Part shown: positions 54,109 through 63,794 of the stretch, one piece after another
Numbering within the stretch: the first letter of the stretch is position 1
Layout: each line of letters opens with the position of its first letter
Assembly (NCBI GenBank): GCA_050948785.1
Contig: JBMNEM010000004.1
Span: 62,001 to 126,000 of the forward strand
Direction: 5' to 3'
Origin: JAAZMI01 sp050948785
GTDB taxonomy: Bacteria > Bacillota > Dethiobacteria > DTU022 > UBA8154
Length of the DNA: 64,000 nucleotides
Notes under the pieces: model-generated
Told to the model about the DNA's origin: nothing
Seen by the model: only the letters and a program-made list of their open reading frames with translations
Databases searched by the model: none
Program-made: the position numbers and the translations under genes

Positions 54109-54864
54109 CTAAAGCTTACTAATGCCACCAAACCTTCTTTCCCGAATCTGGTAATCCAGTACCGCTTCCAGAAAATGTTCTCTTTGAAAATCAGGCCAAA
54201 GTATCCTTGTAAACCACAGTTCTGTGTAAGCCAGCTGCCAGAGCAAAAAGTTACTGATGCGCAGTTCACCGCTGGGACGGATTAACAGATCGGGATCCGG
54301 CATACCCCCGCTGTAGAGATAATTACCAAATAAATCTTCTGTAATTTCATCCACTTTTAAGCGGCCGTGGCCAACTTCTTCGCAAAGCTTTTTCACGGCA
54401 TGAATAATTTCCGTGCGTCCGCCGTAATTAAACGCAAAATTCAAGATCATACCTGTATTATTCCGGGTAGCATCCAGGGCAGTTTTAATTGCTTTTTGTG
54501 TTCTCTCCGGAAGTTGTACAAGTTCACCCATGGTCCTGATAACGATGTTTTTCTCCATTAACAACGGCAATTCTTTTTGAAGGTATTCTTCCGGCAAGCG
54601 CATTAAAAACTCTACTTCTACCAAGGGTCTTTTCCAATTTTCTGTAGAAAAAGCATAAAGACTAAGCATCTTGATTCCTAATTCGTGCGCATAGTCCACT
54701 ATTTCTCTTAATGTTTTCATGCCGGCCCGATGACCGACAATCCGCGGCAAACCCCTTTTTCTGGCCCAACGACCATTCCCATCCATAATTATGGCGATAT
54801 GCCGGGGAAGCTTTTTGCCGGATACAAGCTTACTGAGCTCTAATTCCCTTTTTCTTTTACCCAT
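54109..54864 (-). CDS. uppS: Undecaprenyl diphosphate synthase
   Basis: A ~251-residue cis-prenyltransferase that makes the C55 lipid carrier of cell-wall synthesis. AIIMDGNGRWARKRG with its catalytic Asp, LYAFSTENWKRP, NFAFNYGGRTEI and the C-terminal RPSGELRISNFLLWQ are complete. ATG 54864 is behind CAGGTGAT. Confidence 0.97.
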   Translation of the reverse strand: MGKRKRELELSKLVSGKKLPRHIAIIMDGNGRWARKRGLPRIVGHRAGMKTLREIVDYAHELGIKMLSLYAFSTENWKRPLVEVEFLMRLPEEYLQKELPLLMEKNIVIRTMGELVQLPERTQKAIKTALDATRNNTGMILNFAFNYGGRTEIIHAVKKLCEEVGHGRLKVDEITEDLFGNYLYSGGMPDPDLLIRPSGELRISNFLLWQLAYTELWFTRILWPDFQREHFLEAVLDYQIRERRFGGISKL

Positions 54865-54929
54865 GGTTATCACCTGCAAAACCTATAAATAGACCCCCAT
54901 GGGGGGTAAAAATATAAAGGACTATACAT

Positions 54930-55154
54930 TCAGGTAACTTCTTTAGCAATAACCAGTTCCAGCGTACCGCCTGAAAGCATGGTTTGTTTTAGAACACGAT
55001 ACCTTGTTACCTCCTCCTGACCCCTTTCTTGCATACTCCGTGATAAAAATGGAGGGACAGTTTCCTTTAAATGAAATTTTATCCCTTTCCTGATTAAAAT
55101 ATCGCTGGCCTCTTCCAAACAATAGGCGGTTATTTCCGGAATTTTCCTTTTCAT
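54930..55154 (-). CDS. Small conserved-looking protein between frr and uppS
   Basis: A 74-residue protein without a clear family. The stretch AYCLEEASDILIRKGIKFHL followed by beta strands and VTRYRVLKQTMLSGGTLEL has the rhythm of a PASTA-type alpha/beta unit (helix, then strands), but without membrane or signal segments. ATG is behind AAAGGT. Its tight place in the frr-uppS operon suggests that it is real. Confidence 0.65.
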   Translation of the reverse strand: MKRKIPEITAYCLEEASDILIRKGIKFHLKETVPPFLSRSMQERGQEEVTRYRVLKQTMLSGGTLELVIAKEVT

Positions 55155-55184
55155 TTTTTATCTTTTACCTTTGAAATAATTAAA

Positions 55185-55739
55185 TTAAACTTCCATAATC
55201 TCTTTTTCCTTTAATGCCAGAAACTGATCAACTGCTTCAATTTGCTTATTCGTTAAATCCTGAACCTCTCCTTGAGCAGTTCGCAAGTTATCTTCAGAAA
55301 TATCACCTTTTTTTTCCTGTGCTTTCAGTAAATCATTGGCTTCACGACGAACGTTCCTGATAGCAACCCGGGTTTCTTCCGCTTTTTTGCGGATAGTTTT
55401 AACAAGCTCTTTTCTTCTTTCTTCCGTAAGTTGCGGTATGGCAAGCCGGATAATATTACCGTCACTCTGGGGATTTAAACCTAAATCAGATTTTAAAATA
55501 GCTTTTTCAATTTCCCCAATGACATTTTTATCCCAAGCCTGGATAACCAGCAGCCGCGGCTCCGGTGCTGATATGGTTGCCAGCTGATTTAGAGGTGTGA
55601 GCGTATTATAATAATTTACATTAATTTTATCGAGTAAGGAAGGAACAGCACGGCCGGCCCTTAATGTACTCAATTCCTTTTTAAAAACTTCAACACTTTT
55701 TTCCATTTTATTCTCGGTCATTTGAAATATTTCAGTCAC
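55185..55739 (-). CDS. frr: Ribosome recycling factor
   Basis: A 184-residue RRF that, with EF-G, splits post-termination ribosomes. [19 protein letters not shown], the [21 protein letters not shown] block and a three-helix-bundle pattern are typical. The start is GTG directly after the pyrH stop, with GGGGAGG upstream inside pyrH. Confidence 0.98.
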   Translation of the reverse strand: MTEIFQMTENKMEKSVEVFKKELSTLRAGRAVPSLLDKINVNYYNTLTPLNQLATISAPEPRLLVIQAWDKNVIGEIEKAILKSDLGLNPQSDGNIIRLAIPQLTEERRKELVKTIRKKAEETRVAIRNVRREANDLLKAQEKKGDISEDNLRTAQGEVQDLTNKQIEAVDQFLALKEKEIMEV

Positions 55740-56465
<726 letters not shown>

Positions 56466-56861
56466 TTATAAACCTCCAAAAATTATTTTGTCGCCGGCAG
56501 GTAGCCCTCACCAGGGATCTGCCTGCAAAAATGCGCTTTTTTACTACAAGGTTATTCATTTTTTCCCTGGCCGTTCCTGGCAAAACTTTGTTTCTACGAA
56601 TTTCAGGGGGTTGTATGACGGATTACTTTGGTATTATTATATAAAACTATTATACCCGTAAAAATCTTTCCCTGCGCAAAGGAAAAATTTCATTGTTCCT
56701 TTACACAGGCAGCATATCGGTGAAGTGTTTGTTCGTAAAGAAGTACTATGTTATCAAATATAACTAGTTCACCGATAAGACATGGAAATCCTTCCTGCCT
56801 TGGACAATCTATAAGATGATGTTAACTCTGCACACCATTTTAACATTATCCGTTTAAATTA
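56466..56861 (-). promoter_or_regulatory. Gene-free 396-base region upstream of pyrH with promoter and hairpins
   Basis: It holds no credible ORF. On the minus strand TTGCGC (plus 56674-56679), 19 bases, TATAAT (plus 56649-56654) form a possible pyrH promoter. In the leader, arms GGCAG/CTGCC with inner CCCT/AGGG (56496-56523) form a hairpin. Farther up, 10-base perfect arms TATCGGTGAA (56715-56724) and TTCACCGATA (56768-56777) enclose an inner stem GTTAT/ATAAC. Confidence 0.45.
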
Positions 56862-58601
56862 TTACTCCACAAGTAAAAAGTAATAATAAAGTGGCTGGCC
56901 CCCATATTGCAGTTCTACCTCCATATGGGGGAATTTGTTGCGCAGCTGTTCCACCAGCTCTTGAGCTTGGCCACTGGTGATATTATCCCCATAAAAGAGG
57001 GTGAGAACTTCATCATCTGAAGTTAGCATCGTGCCGGCAAGAGCAACTGTTGTATCCATTACTTCCTTTCCGCTGACCAACAACCGGCCATCGCTAATAC
57101 CGATAATACTCCCTTTTTCGACACGAATATTGTTGACAACAGCATCGCGGATGGCATAAGTTATTTCACCGGTTTTAACCTGCCGGGCCCGCCGGCACAT
57201 TTCGGCATAATTTTCAGATAATCCATTTATCCTGTTCAAGGCCAGAAGAGCGGCCAGACCCTGGGGAATACTCCTGGTATCTACAACCATAACTTCTTTT
57301 TCTACCAGCTCTGCTGCCTGTTCAGCAGAAAGCCTGATATTGCTGTTATTGGGTAAAACAATAATCTGTTTGGCCGGAGTTTCTATAATGGCCTCCGCGA
57401 TTTCTTTTACCGAAGGATTCATGCTTTGCCCCCCGGAGACTATCTTATCCGCACCCAGACTGGCAAAAATAGCAGCCAGCCCCTCGCCGGAAGATATGGT
57501 GACCACACCGATCTGCCCAGAAGTTTTTTGATCCTCTGTTTGACCCTCTGGTGGAAATTTTACTTCAAAAAATTCTTTAGCCTTGATCTCCTCAGCTTCC
57601 TGAGGGGATCTGCCCCGCCGGGTTTCTTGATATTGATCAACCATATTGTCAATTTTTATATCATGGATGCTACCAAAAACCAAACATGTTTCCAGAACAG
57701 TCCCCGGGTGATCAGTATGAATATGTACTTTAACTGTATCGCCTTCCCCGGCAATTAAAAGCGAATCACCCCATTTTTCCAGAGATTGACGCACTTTTCG
57801 TGAAAAAACATTTTGACCTTTAATCAACACCTCAGTACAGTAAGGAAAAGCAGGGTTAAACTCTTCCGGAAAAACTTCCGCCGGTCCTTTTTTATCCTCC
57901 GGGATCGGCGTTGCTACAGAAATCGGTGCCTCATCTTCCGCATAAAAGGCACCTTGTTCTTCACCGGTACGCTTCAACATACTATGCAGGCAACCTTCTA
58001 AAAAAACAACCAGTCCCAGCCCTCCCGCATCAACAACACCGGCCTCTTTTAAAACCGGCAGCAATTCGGGTGTTTGCTCCAGGGCCCTCCTGCCGTTATC
58101 AATCGCAATACGCAACAGATCAATAAATGTCAAGGACGTTTGCAGGGCTTCCCTGCTGCCCCTGGCAATCTCCCTGGCTACCGTCAAGATCGTTCCCTCT
58201 ACCGGCTTGGAAACAGCATTATAGGCATGGACAATACCATATTGAAAAGCTCTGCCCAATTCTACCAGATGGGCTTCGTCCTTACCGGAAAGCCCCCGGG
58301 CAATGCCCCTGAACATCTGTGAAAGAATCACGCCGGAATTTCCTCTGGCCCCCATGAGCGAACTTCGGGCGGCAATCCGGGCAACTTCCCCGATGGATTC
58401 GATTTGAACCTGTTGAAGTTCTTGGGCCGCAGCCTTCATCGTCAAACTCATATTCGTACCGGTATCCCCATCAGGCACTGGAAAAACATTGAGCGCGTTA
58501 ATTGATTCTTTATGTAGATCAAAATAATTGCAGGCTTCAAGGATCATATGCCGTAAGTCATTACCACGGAGATAAACAGTTTCTTTTTTCATTTGTGTCA
58601 T
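56862..58601 (-). CDS. fakA: DAK2/DegV-associated kinase, FakA-like
   Basis: A 579-residue protein. The N-terminal DAK2 (DhaL-like) domain has NVFPVPDGDTGTNMSLTM with the Asp cluster that binds ATP-Mg, and SLMGARGNSGVILSQMFRG. A middle region and a C-terminal DegV-like domain follow. FakA phosphorylates fatty acids presented by FakB so that they enter phospholipid synthesis. The DegV protein upstream (28 bases) is the natural FakB partner. The Asp23 protein that usually precedes it (YloU) is not here. Confidence 0.9.
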   Translation of the reverse strand: MTQMKKETVYLRGNDLRHMILEACNYFDLHKESINALNVFPVPDGDTGTNMSLTMKAAAQELQQVQIESIGEVARIAARSSLMGARGNSGVILSQMFRGIARGLSGKDEAHLVELGRAFQYGIVHAYNAVSKPVEGTILTVAREIARGSREALQTSLTFIDLLRIAIDNGRRALEQTPELLPVLKEAGVVDAGGLGLVVFLEGCLHSMLKRTGEEQGAFYAEDEAPISVATPIPEDKKGPAEVFPEEFNPAFPYCTEVLIKGQNVFSRKVRQSLEKWGDSLLIAGEGDTVKVHIHTDHPGTVLETCLVFGSIHDIKIDNMVDQYQETRRGRSPQEAEEIKAKEFFEVKFPPEGQTEDQKTSGQIGVVTISSGEGLAAIFASLGADKIVSGGQSMNPSVKEIAEAIIETPAKQIIVLPNNSNIRLSAEQAAELVEKEVMVVDTRSIPQGLAALLALNRINGLSENYAEMCRRARQVKTGEITYAIRDAVVNNIRVEKGSIIGISDGRLLVSGKEVMDTTVALAGTMLTSDDEVLTLFYGDNITSGQAQELVEQLRNKFPHMEVELQYGGQPLYYYFLLVE

Positions 58602-58629
58602 TTTAGCTTACACTCCAAATATAGCGTTA

Positions 58630-59463
58630 TTAGGTATGTTGGATAAAAGCCAAGCCTACTACCGGTCCTACATGGGTTGCAATAACAGGGCTTATTTCAT
58701 ATATTTTCATAGGCAAACCCGGCAAGCGTTTCTGGATCAGTTTTCCCAACTTTTGGGTATTCTCCTGTGATTCAGCAGTTAAAAGAAACAGCTCCAATCC
58801 TTCACTCGTAGTTGGCAGCTCTTTTACCATTCTTTCCAGCGCTTTTTTCATGGTCCGCACCTTATCAAACACCTCAATTTTTCCCTCCAAAAAAAACAAA
58901 ACAGGCTTAATCTGCAAGAGCGTCCCTAAAAGAGCCTGCGCACCTCCAATCCGCCCTCCCTCTTTCATATATTTCAAGGATTCTGGCACAAAAAGTACCC
59001 GGAGCCTGCCTTTTAAATCCTCCAGCATAGTCACAATTTCTTCCCGGCTCTTCCCCTCCCGCGCCGCTCGAGCCGCCGCGAGTACCAACAAAGCAAGGCC
59101 CCCGGAAGTCGAATAGGAATCAACGACGGAGATACGGGAAGAATCGACCATTTTCGCAGCAGCTTTGGCACTTTCCACCGTACCGCTCAAACCGGAAGAG
59201 ATGAGAATGGCAATAATTTCTTTTCCCTCTTTTATTAATCTCTCGAAAACTTTAGCAAAATCACCTGGCGACGGCTGCGAAGTGGAAGGAATTTCAGAAG
59301 ACTTCCTTAACTTATGGAAAAAAGCAGCGCTATCAATTGTCCCATCCATGATCGTTTCATCCGCAAAGTTCACATAAAGAGGGACCACACCAATGTCATA
59401 TTGTTCCAAAATATCTTTATCCAGGAACGCCGTTGTATCAGTTATGATTTTAATTTGTGGCAT
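58630..59463 (-). CDS. DegV-family fatty-acid-binding protein, FakB-like
   Basis: A 277-residue DegV protein: IKIITDTTAFLDKDIL at the start, the TSQPSPGDFAKVFERL lipid-contact motif, SSGLSGTVESAK, and VVDSYSTSGGLALLV. The family binds one fatty acid in a buried pocket. It forms a two-gene unit with fakA. Confidence 0.88.
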   Translation of the reverse strand: MPQIKIITDTTAFLDKDILEQYDIGVVPLYVNFADETIMDGTIDSAAFFHKLRKSSEIPSTSQPSPGDFAKVFERLIKEGKEIIAILISSGLSGTVESAKAAAKMVDSSRISVVDSYSTSGGLALLVLAAARAAREGKSREEIVTMLEDLKGRLRVLFVPESLKYMKEGGRIGGAQALLGTLLQIKPVLFFLEGKIEVFDKVRTMKKALERMVKELPTTSEGLELFLLTAESQENTQKLGKLIQKRLPGLPMKIYEISPVIATHVGPVVGLAFIQHT

Positions 59464-59640
59464 TGTTTTTCCCCCAAACCAAAAAATATCCTGCCGGACA
59501 GCGAACCGCTGTCGTTATGCGGTGTTCTGATGTGCACGCTGTCTCTCAATAATGAAGAAAAAATTTCGAAGAAGATCTCTGAAGTTTTTTACTTCGTCGC
59601 ATTCGGAGGAAAACCCTTCTATATTTTACAAATTCCCTTG

Positions 59641-59690
59641 GAAGACTGTTTATGAAGACTGTTTATGAAGACTGTTTATGAAGACTGTTT
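59641..59690. repeat. 13-bp tandem repeat, four copies
   Basis: GAAGACTGTTTAT occurs three times exactly and a fourth time as GAAGACTGTTT, head to tail. It lies in the gap between fakB and the thioesterase gene. The same gap has a hairpin GACAGCG-AAC-CGCTGTC (59497-59513). Confidence 0.85.
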
Positions 59691-59746
59691 GCAAGATGAA
59701 AACATTTCCCAAAAAAAGTTAAGATGGTCAGTGTTCGGGCTCAGTA

Positions 59747-60151
59747 TTACCGATGTGTTTCTTTTTTTCTGTAAACCATTCCCTGGAAGGTTGCGATCAA
59801 TTCACCGTGCTCATTGGCAATATCTATTTTGTAGCTGGCCAGCCTTGGATTTAAGGAAATCTCCCGGCCTGTAGCGATCAAAATTCCCTTTTTAGCTGCC
59901 TGCATAAAAGAAATATGGGCATTAATGGCCATAGCAATATTGCCGTGTGAATTTGAAGCAACAGCAAAAACTAAATCTGCTAAAGCAAAAAGAGCCGCAC
60001 CATGAACAGTACCCATACTGTTCAAATGGTGATCTTTAATTTCCATTCTGGCCTTGGCCTTCCCTGCAGATGCCTCCAACAATTCAATACCGACATATTG
60101 TGAAAATTGATCCTTGTTGTAAAAATTTTCTAGGTCTTGTTTTGTCAACAT
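59747..60151 (-). CDS. PaaI-type hotdog thioesterase
   Basis: A 134-residue hotdog protein: HHLNSMGTVHGAALFALADL has the HGA(A/G) and Asp/Asn residues of the PaaI thioesterases, with INAHISFMQAAKKG in the second half. It hydrolyses acyl- or aryl-CoA. It lies downstream of had but beyond that operon's terminator, so a housekeeping CoA-release role in aromatic degradation is inference. GGGGGGAAA lies before ATG. Confidence 0.88.
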   Translation of the reverse strand: MLTKQDLENFYNKDQFSQYVGIELLEASAGKAKARMEIKDHHLNSMGTVHGAALFALADLVFAVASNSHGNIAMAINAHISFMQAAKKGILIATGREISLNPRLASYKIDIANEHGELIATFQGMVYRKKETHR

Positions 60152-60232
60152 ATATTTCCCCCCTTTATTATTATATTCAAAATTTTTAAATTATTATCCA
60201 CAAAAATTCCTTCTTCTCTTAGGTTTACTTTT

Positions 60233-60269
60233 AAAAAGCGGGCCGATCACTGTAGATTGACCGGCCCGC
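60233..60269 (-). terminator. Rho-independent terminator of the had/dch/oah cluster
   Basis: GCGGGCCG and CGGCCCGC arms extended by TCA/TGA pairing, 8-base loop, then TTTTTAAAAG on the minus strand. It is a strong terminator ~95 bases beyond the had stop. Confidence 0.9.
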
Positions 60270-60361
60270 AACCTTGAAAAGGATAAATGATTGTTTATGT
60301 CTGCAAGAACTTATTGCAACTTATTCAGGTTAGACCATTTCTGTTTTGTACTGTATTACCT

Positions 60362-61429
60362 TTAAAAATCAGGTGTCAGAACGACCCTTTTAACCAGTTT
60401 GCCGGAATGGGATTCCTTGAAAGCCTGTTCAATCTGGCTCATCGGCCGCAGCTCCACAAAGGGCTCCACCTTGATTTTACCGTTCAGGACCATCTCCAAT
60501 ACTTCATTGTAGTATTTGGGTAAGCAGCCCCAGGTGCCGACGATTTCGGCATCAAAGGCCATGAGACGGGAAAACATGAATTCCACTCTTTGCATCCCGT
60601 AACCGACAATGAATAATTTGCCGACAAAGGAAAGCAGCTCCAGGCCGATCTCCTGCCCCGCTTTGGAACCGGAGCATTCAAAGATCTTCCAGCCGTAGTT
60701 GGGAAGGCCTTTTTCTTTGCAGTAGGCCCTGAAGTCATTCCTGATATCTTTTGTGCTTTTATCCAGGGTGCTGAGGGCATGGGTGGCTCCAAAATCTAAG
60801 GAGCGCTCCAGCTTCTCTTTGTTCCGGGCAATACTGATCACTTCTTTGGCTCCCAGCGCCGCGGCGATCTGGGTCATGTATACGCCGATGCCTCCGGTGG
60901 CACCGGTGATTAAGACGAGATCTCCTTCCTGGATATCGGCCTTTTTGGCGGCCTGATAGGGGGAGGTAATGGCATCGGCCACGACAGAAAGGTGCTCCAG
61001 CGGCATTCCCTTGCGATCTTCAACTACGCAGAGATCGTCGGCAGGTACTGGAATATGGCTGGAAAAACCGCCGTAGATGCCCATGCTGTTGCCTGGCATT
61101 TTTTGACCCAGGCAACGGTTGCCCCGGCCAGAAGCGCAGATCTCACAGTTGTTGCAGGGCATGACCGCCGGGATGATGACTTCCTTGCCCAGTAAATCTT
61201 CTTTGCCGGCTACTACCTTGCCGCTGATTTCGTGTCCCAGTGTCAATGGGGGTTTGCTGACGGTGGGGACTCCGTCATAGAAGTATCCTACGTCGGTATG
61301 GCATACGCCGCAAGCGGCTACCTCGACTAATACTTCTCCCGGTTTTAATTCCGGTACATCAATGCTGGTCTGGGCCAGTTTGCCTGGCTCGACCATTTGC
61401 CATGTTTGGATTTTTTCAGGTACACCCAT
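60362..61429 (-). CDS. had: 6-hydroxycyclohex-1-ene-1-carbonyl-CoA dehydrogenase
   Basis: A 355-residue zinc-dependent medium-chain dehydrogenase. Catalytic zinc ligands lie in CGVCHTD (Cys40) and GHE (His66, Glu67); structural zinc in PCNNCEICASGRGNRC; NAD-binding LITGATGGIGVYM. MVEPGKLAQTSIDVPELKPG and IIPAVMPCNNCE fit the dedicated Had family rather than general alcohol dehydrogenases. It oxidises the 6-hydroxy product of Dch to the 6-oxo compound in anaerobic benzoyl-CoA degradation. Immediate context with dch and oah supports this strongly. GGAGGTT precedes ATG. Confidence 0.9.
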   Translation of the reverse strand: MGVPEKIQTWQMVEPGKLAQTSIDVPELKPGEVLVEVAACGVCHTDVGYFYDGVPTVSKPPLTLGHEISGKVVAGKEDLLGKEVIIPAVMPCNNCEICASGRGNRCLGQKMPGNSMGIYGGFSSHIPVPADDLCVVEDRKGMPLEHLSVVADAITSPYQAAKKADIQEGDLVLITGATGGIGVYMTQIAAALGAKEVISIARNKEKLERSLDFGATHALSTLDKSTKDIRNDFRAYCKEKGLPNYGWKIFECSGSKAGQEIGLELLSFVGKLFIVGYGMQRVEFMFSRLMAFDAEIVGTWGCLPKYYNEVLEMVLNGKIKVEPFVELRPMSQIEQAFKESHSGKLVKRVVLTPDF

Positions 61430-61502
61430 TCAGTTTAACCTCCTTAGAAATGTTTAAGAAAAACTTGATACGTTCTATTCACGTATTTAAAATCCGGTAG
61501 TC

Positions 61503-61540
61503 AGAATTCAGAATATCCGGGATTGCTACTCCTGAATTCT
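61503..61540. repeat. Inverted repeat AGAATTCAG-N20-CTGAATTCT
   Basis: Nine-base perfect arms in the 265-base gap between dch and had. There is no T run. It resembles short dispersed palindromic repeats rather than a terminator. Confidence 0.45.
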
Positions 61541-61694
61541 AGTTCCATTTTTGTCTCTCAGAGCTTTAAGCCCAAGCCGGGGTTGGTTTAATGGTTTGGT
61601 TGGTAACTGTAGCAGATATTTATATTTATGTACAGGTTGGGGGGGGTAATCAGGGCTAATATATCCGGCTTGCCCGTTTTTTGCTGGTTTGCTG

Positions 61695-62459
61695 TTATTC
61701 CCCTTTCCATACCGGGGGACGCTTTTCCATAAAGGATTGTAGGCCTTCGAGGGCGTCTTTGGTCTGCATGAGCTCTTGGAGATAGATGTGGTCGATGGCT
61801 TTCAGGCCTTCGGCAAAGCTCTTCCTTTCTCCGGCCAGGGCCGCTTTTTTGGTCAGGGCCAGGACTACCGGGCTCAGGGAGGTGAATCTTTGTAAAAATT
61901 TATCTACTCCCTGGTCAAATTCATCGACGGGAAAAACCTGGTTGATCAGTCCCATTTCTTTGGCTTCCGCTGCTGTGAATATATCGCCGCTTAATAGCAC
62001 TTCCATGGCCCGGGGCCAGGAAAGCAGGCGCGGCAGGGCATAGCAGGCGATCGGTGGCAGGACACCCACTTTTATTTCCGGCTGGCCAAATTTGGCTTTT
62101 TCTGAGGCTACGACCATGTCACAGAAGAGGACTACTTCATAGCCGCCGCCTAAAGCGGCGCCGTTTATTACGCCGATGATTGGCTTTTCCAGTTCAGCCA
62201 TGGATAAGAACAGGCGGTCAAAGACGTCAATCATCAGGCCTACTTTGTCCGGGGTATGGTCGGCGACGTCTACGCCGGCAGAAAAAGCTTTACCCGCGGC
62301 ATCAATGACGACTATGTTGCCGGGTTCTGTCCGGGCCCATTTGAAGGCCTTGACCATTTCTTCCATCATGTCAATGGTGAGGACGTTCAGGGGGGGACGA
62401 TCCAGGGTGATGCGGATGATGCCGCCTTCGCTTTTTATTTTCAGGTTTTGATAGGACAT
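61695..62459 (-). CDS. dch: Cyclohexa-1,5-diene-1-carbonyl-CoA hydratase
   Basis: A 254-residue crotonase-family enzyme. The oxyanion-hole segments AFSAGVDVADHTPDKV and GAALGGGYEVVLFCD are intact, and the length fits the dienoyl-CoA hydratase group. It adds water to the product of benzoyl-CoA reductase, giving 6-hydroxycyclohex-1-ene-1-carbonyl-CoA. VGVLPPIACYALPRLL and the flanking oah and had make this specific call likely. GAAAGGAGGT lies before ATG. Confidence 0.87.
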   Translation of the reverse strand: MSYQNLKIKSEGGIIRITLDRPPLNVLTIDMMEEMVKAFKWARTEPGNIVVIDAAGKAFSAGVDVADHTPDKVGLMIDVFDRLFLSMAELEKPIIGVINGAALGGGYEVVLFCDMVVASEKAKFGQPEIKVGVLPPIACYALPRLLSWPRAMEVLLSGDIFTAAEAKEMGLINQVFPVDEFDQGVDKFLQRFTSLSPVVLALTKKAALAGERKSFAEGLKAIDHIYLQELMQTKDALEGLQSFMEKRPPVWKGE

Positions 62460-62663
62460 GTTTTACCTCCTTTCTTTTCTTTGGAGACAGGTGTTGCTTT
62501 GAAGCTAACTTAAAAATTTTAACAGAGCCGGAGCTCCCCCGTATTGTTCAGCAAATCTGACTCCTGACTCTTTTTCCTTATATGCATGCAGAACACCTGG
62601 GGGAAACACCGGCCGCAGCATGCTTTTTCGACTGTTCGGGTATGTTAATTTATTTCCCTGATT

Positions 62664-63794
62664 TTATTCCAGACGCGGTCCCAGGACGGCATCGATGAGA
62701 TCCTGGTCAAAGGGCTTCGCTTCGTTGAGCAGCTGGCGATATTTGATAAAGTCAATGGTGTCTTTACCGGTAAGCTTCTTGGTGTTGAAGGCGTTGAAGC
62801 CCAGGTAAGCTTCGGTCTGCATGTTCGCCGATAGCCAGTGCCGGCTGGAAAGTTTGCACTGATCCCAGAAGAATTTCTTCTTGTGACGGACGGAGTCGAT
62901 GGACATCATCAGGCAGTTGGGGAAAAGATTCGTCAGGGTATAGAGTGTTTTGTCAATTTCTTTGTCCAGCAGGGTGAAGTCCGTTTCTCCTGCAGCAATT
63001 GTTTTCTTGGCTTGCTCCCGGGCTTCGCCGGAGGCAAATTCACCGTAGACAATCCTGCCGCCCTCGGCGTACTTGTCGGTAATGACCAGGGGGTTGGGGA
63101 CAAACTCGCCGTCTACTTTGAGTACCGGGATGGCTTTGGAGATAAGACCCAGGCGTTCCATTTTGTAGGAGCTCCAGAGTTCACAGGAGATGCAGTTCCA
63201 CATGGCTTGTTCCATGGTTAAGTATTCGGGGAGAAAGTCGGTGGAGCCGCCCAGGGGAGCAGAGCCGTGACGGGGGCCGGCCTGGCCAAAGATAGCCATG
63301 TCTGAAGAAATGGTGATGTCACAGGCCATACCAATTTCCTGCCCACCTGCAACCCGCATGCCGTTTACACGGCAGATTACCGGCTTTTTGCACATGAGGA
63401 TGCCGTCAACCATGGCATTGAAAAGATCCATGTAGAGACCATATTCGGTGGGACGGCCGCTGTAGTACTCGGCATATTCCTTGGTGTTGCCGCCTGTACA
63501 GAAAGCACGGTCACCGGCACCGGTGAAGATAACCGCCACGACGGAACGATCCATGGAGGCCCTGTGCATGCCAGCGATTACACCTTTGACCATTTCTGTG
63601 GTATAAGAGTTGTACTGCCGGGGGTTGTTCAAGGTTACCCAGGCGGAGTAAAGGCCTTCAACTGCCTTGCCGTCAGGATCCGCAATGGGCTTTTTCTCAT
63701 ACGTGATGCACGGGGGTTCTGTACCAAAGTATTCCTCCCCATAGACTTGGTGATCCACTAGACCGTCTTGACGAGGCCATTTGTTAAAATCCAT
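62664..63794 (-). CDS. oah: 6-oxocyclohex-1-ene-1-carbonyl-CoA hydrolase (ring-cleaving)
   Basis: A 376-residue crotonase-fold ring hydrolase, longer than ordinary enoyl-CoA hydratases. The diagnostic blocks are present: PRQYNSYTTEMVKG, FCTGGNTKEYAEYYSGRP, NGMRVAGGQEIGMACD and FGQAGPRHGSAPLGGSTDFL. This conserved gene (also called bamA) marks anaerobic aromatic degradation; it opens the ring to 3-hydroxypimelyl-CoA. It is the first of three genes, with 204- and 265-base gaps between them. AAGGAGG lies before ATG. The 63795-64000 region upstream is A+T-rich; I saw no sigma-54 site and no clear promoter. Benzoyl-CoA reductase is not in the window. Confidence 0.93.
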   Translation of the reverse strand: MDFNKWPRQDGLVDHQVYGEEYFGTEPPCITYEKKPIADPDGKAVEGLYSAWVTLNNPRQYNSYTTEMVKGVIAGMHRASMDRSVVAVIFTGAGDRAFCTGGNTKEYAEYYSGRPTEYGLYMDLFNAMVDGILMCKKPVICRVNGMRVAGGQEIGMACDITISSDMAIFGQAGPRHGSAPLGGSTDFLPEYLTMEQAMWNCISCELWSSYKMERLGLISKAIPVLKVDGEFVPNPLVITDKYAEGGRIVYGEFASGEAREQAKKTIAAGETDFTLLDKEIDKTLYTLTNLFPNCLMMSIDSVRHKKKFFWDQCKLSSRHWLSANMQTEAYLGFNAFNTKKLTGKDTIDFIKYRQLLNEAKPFDQDLIDAVLGPRLE

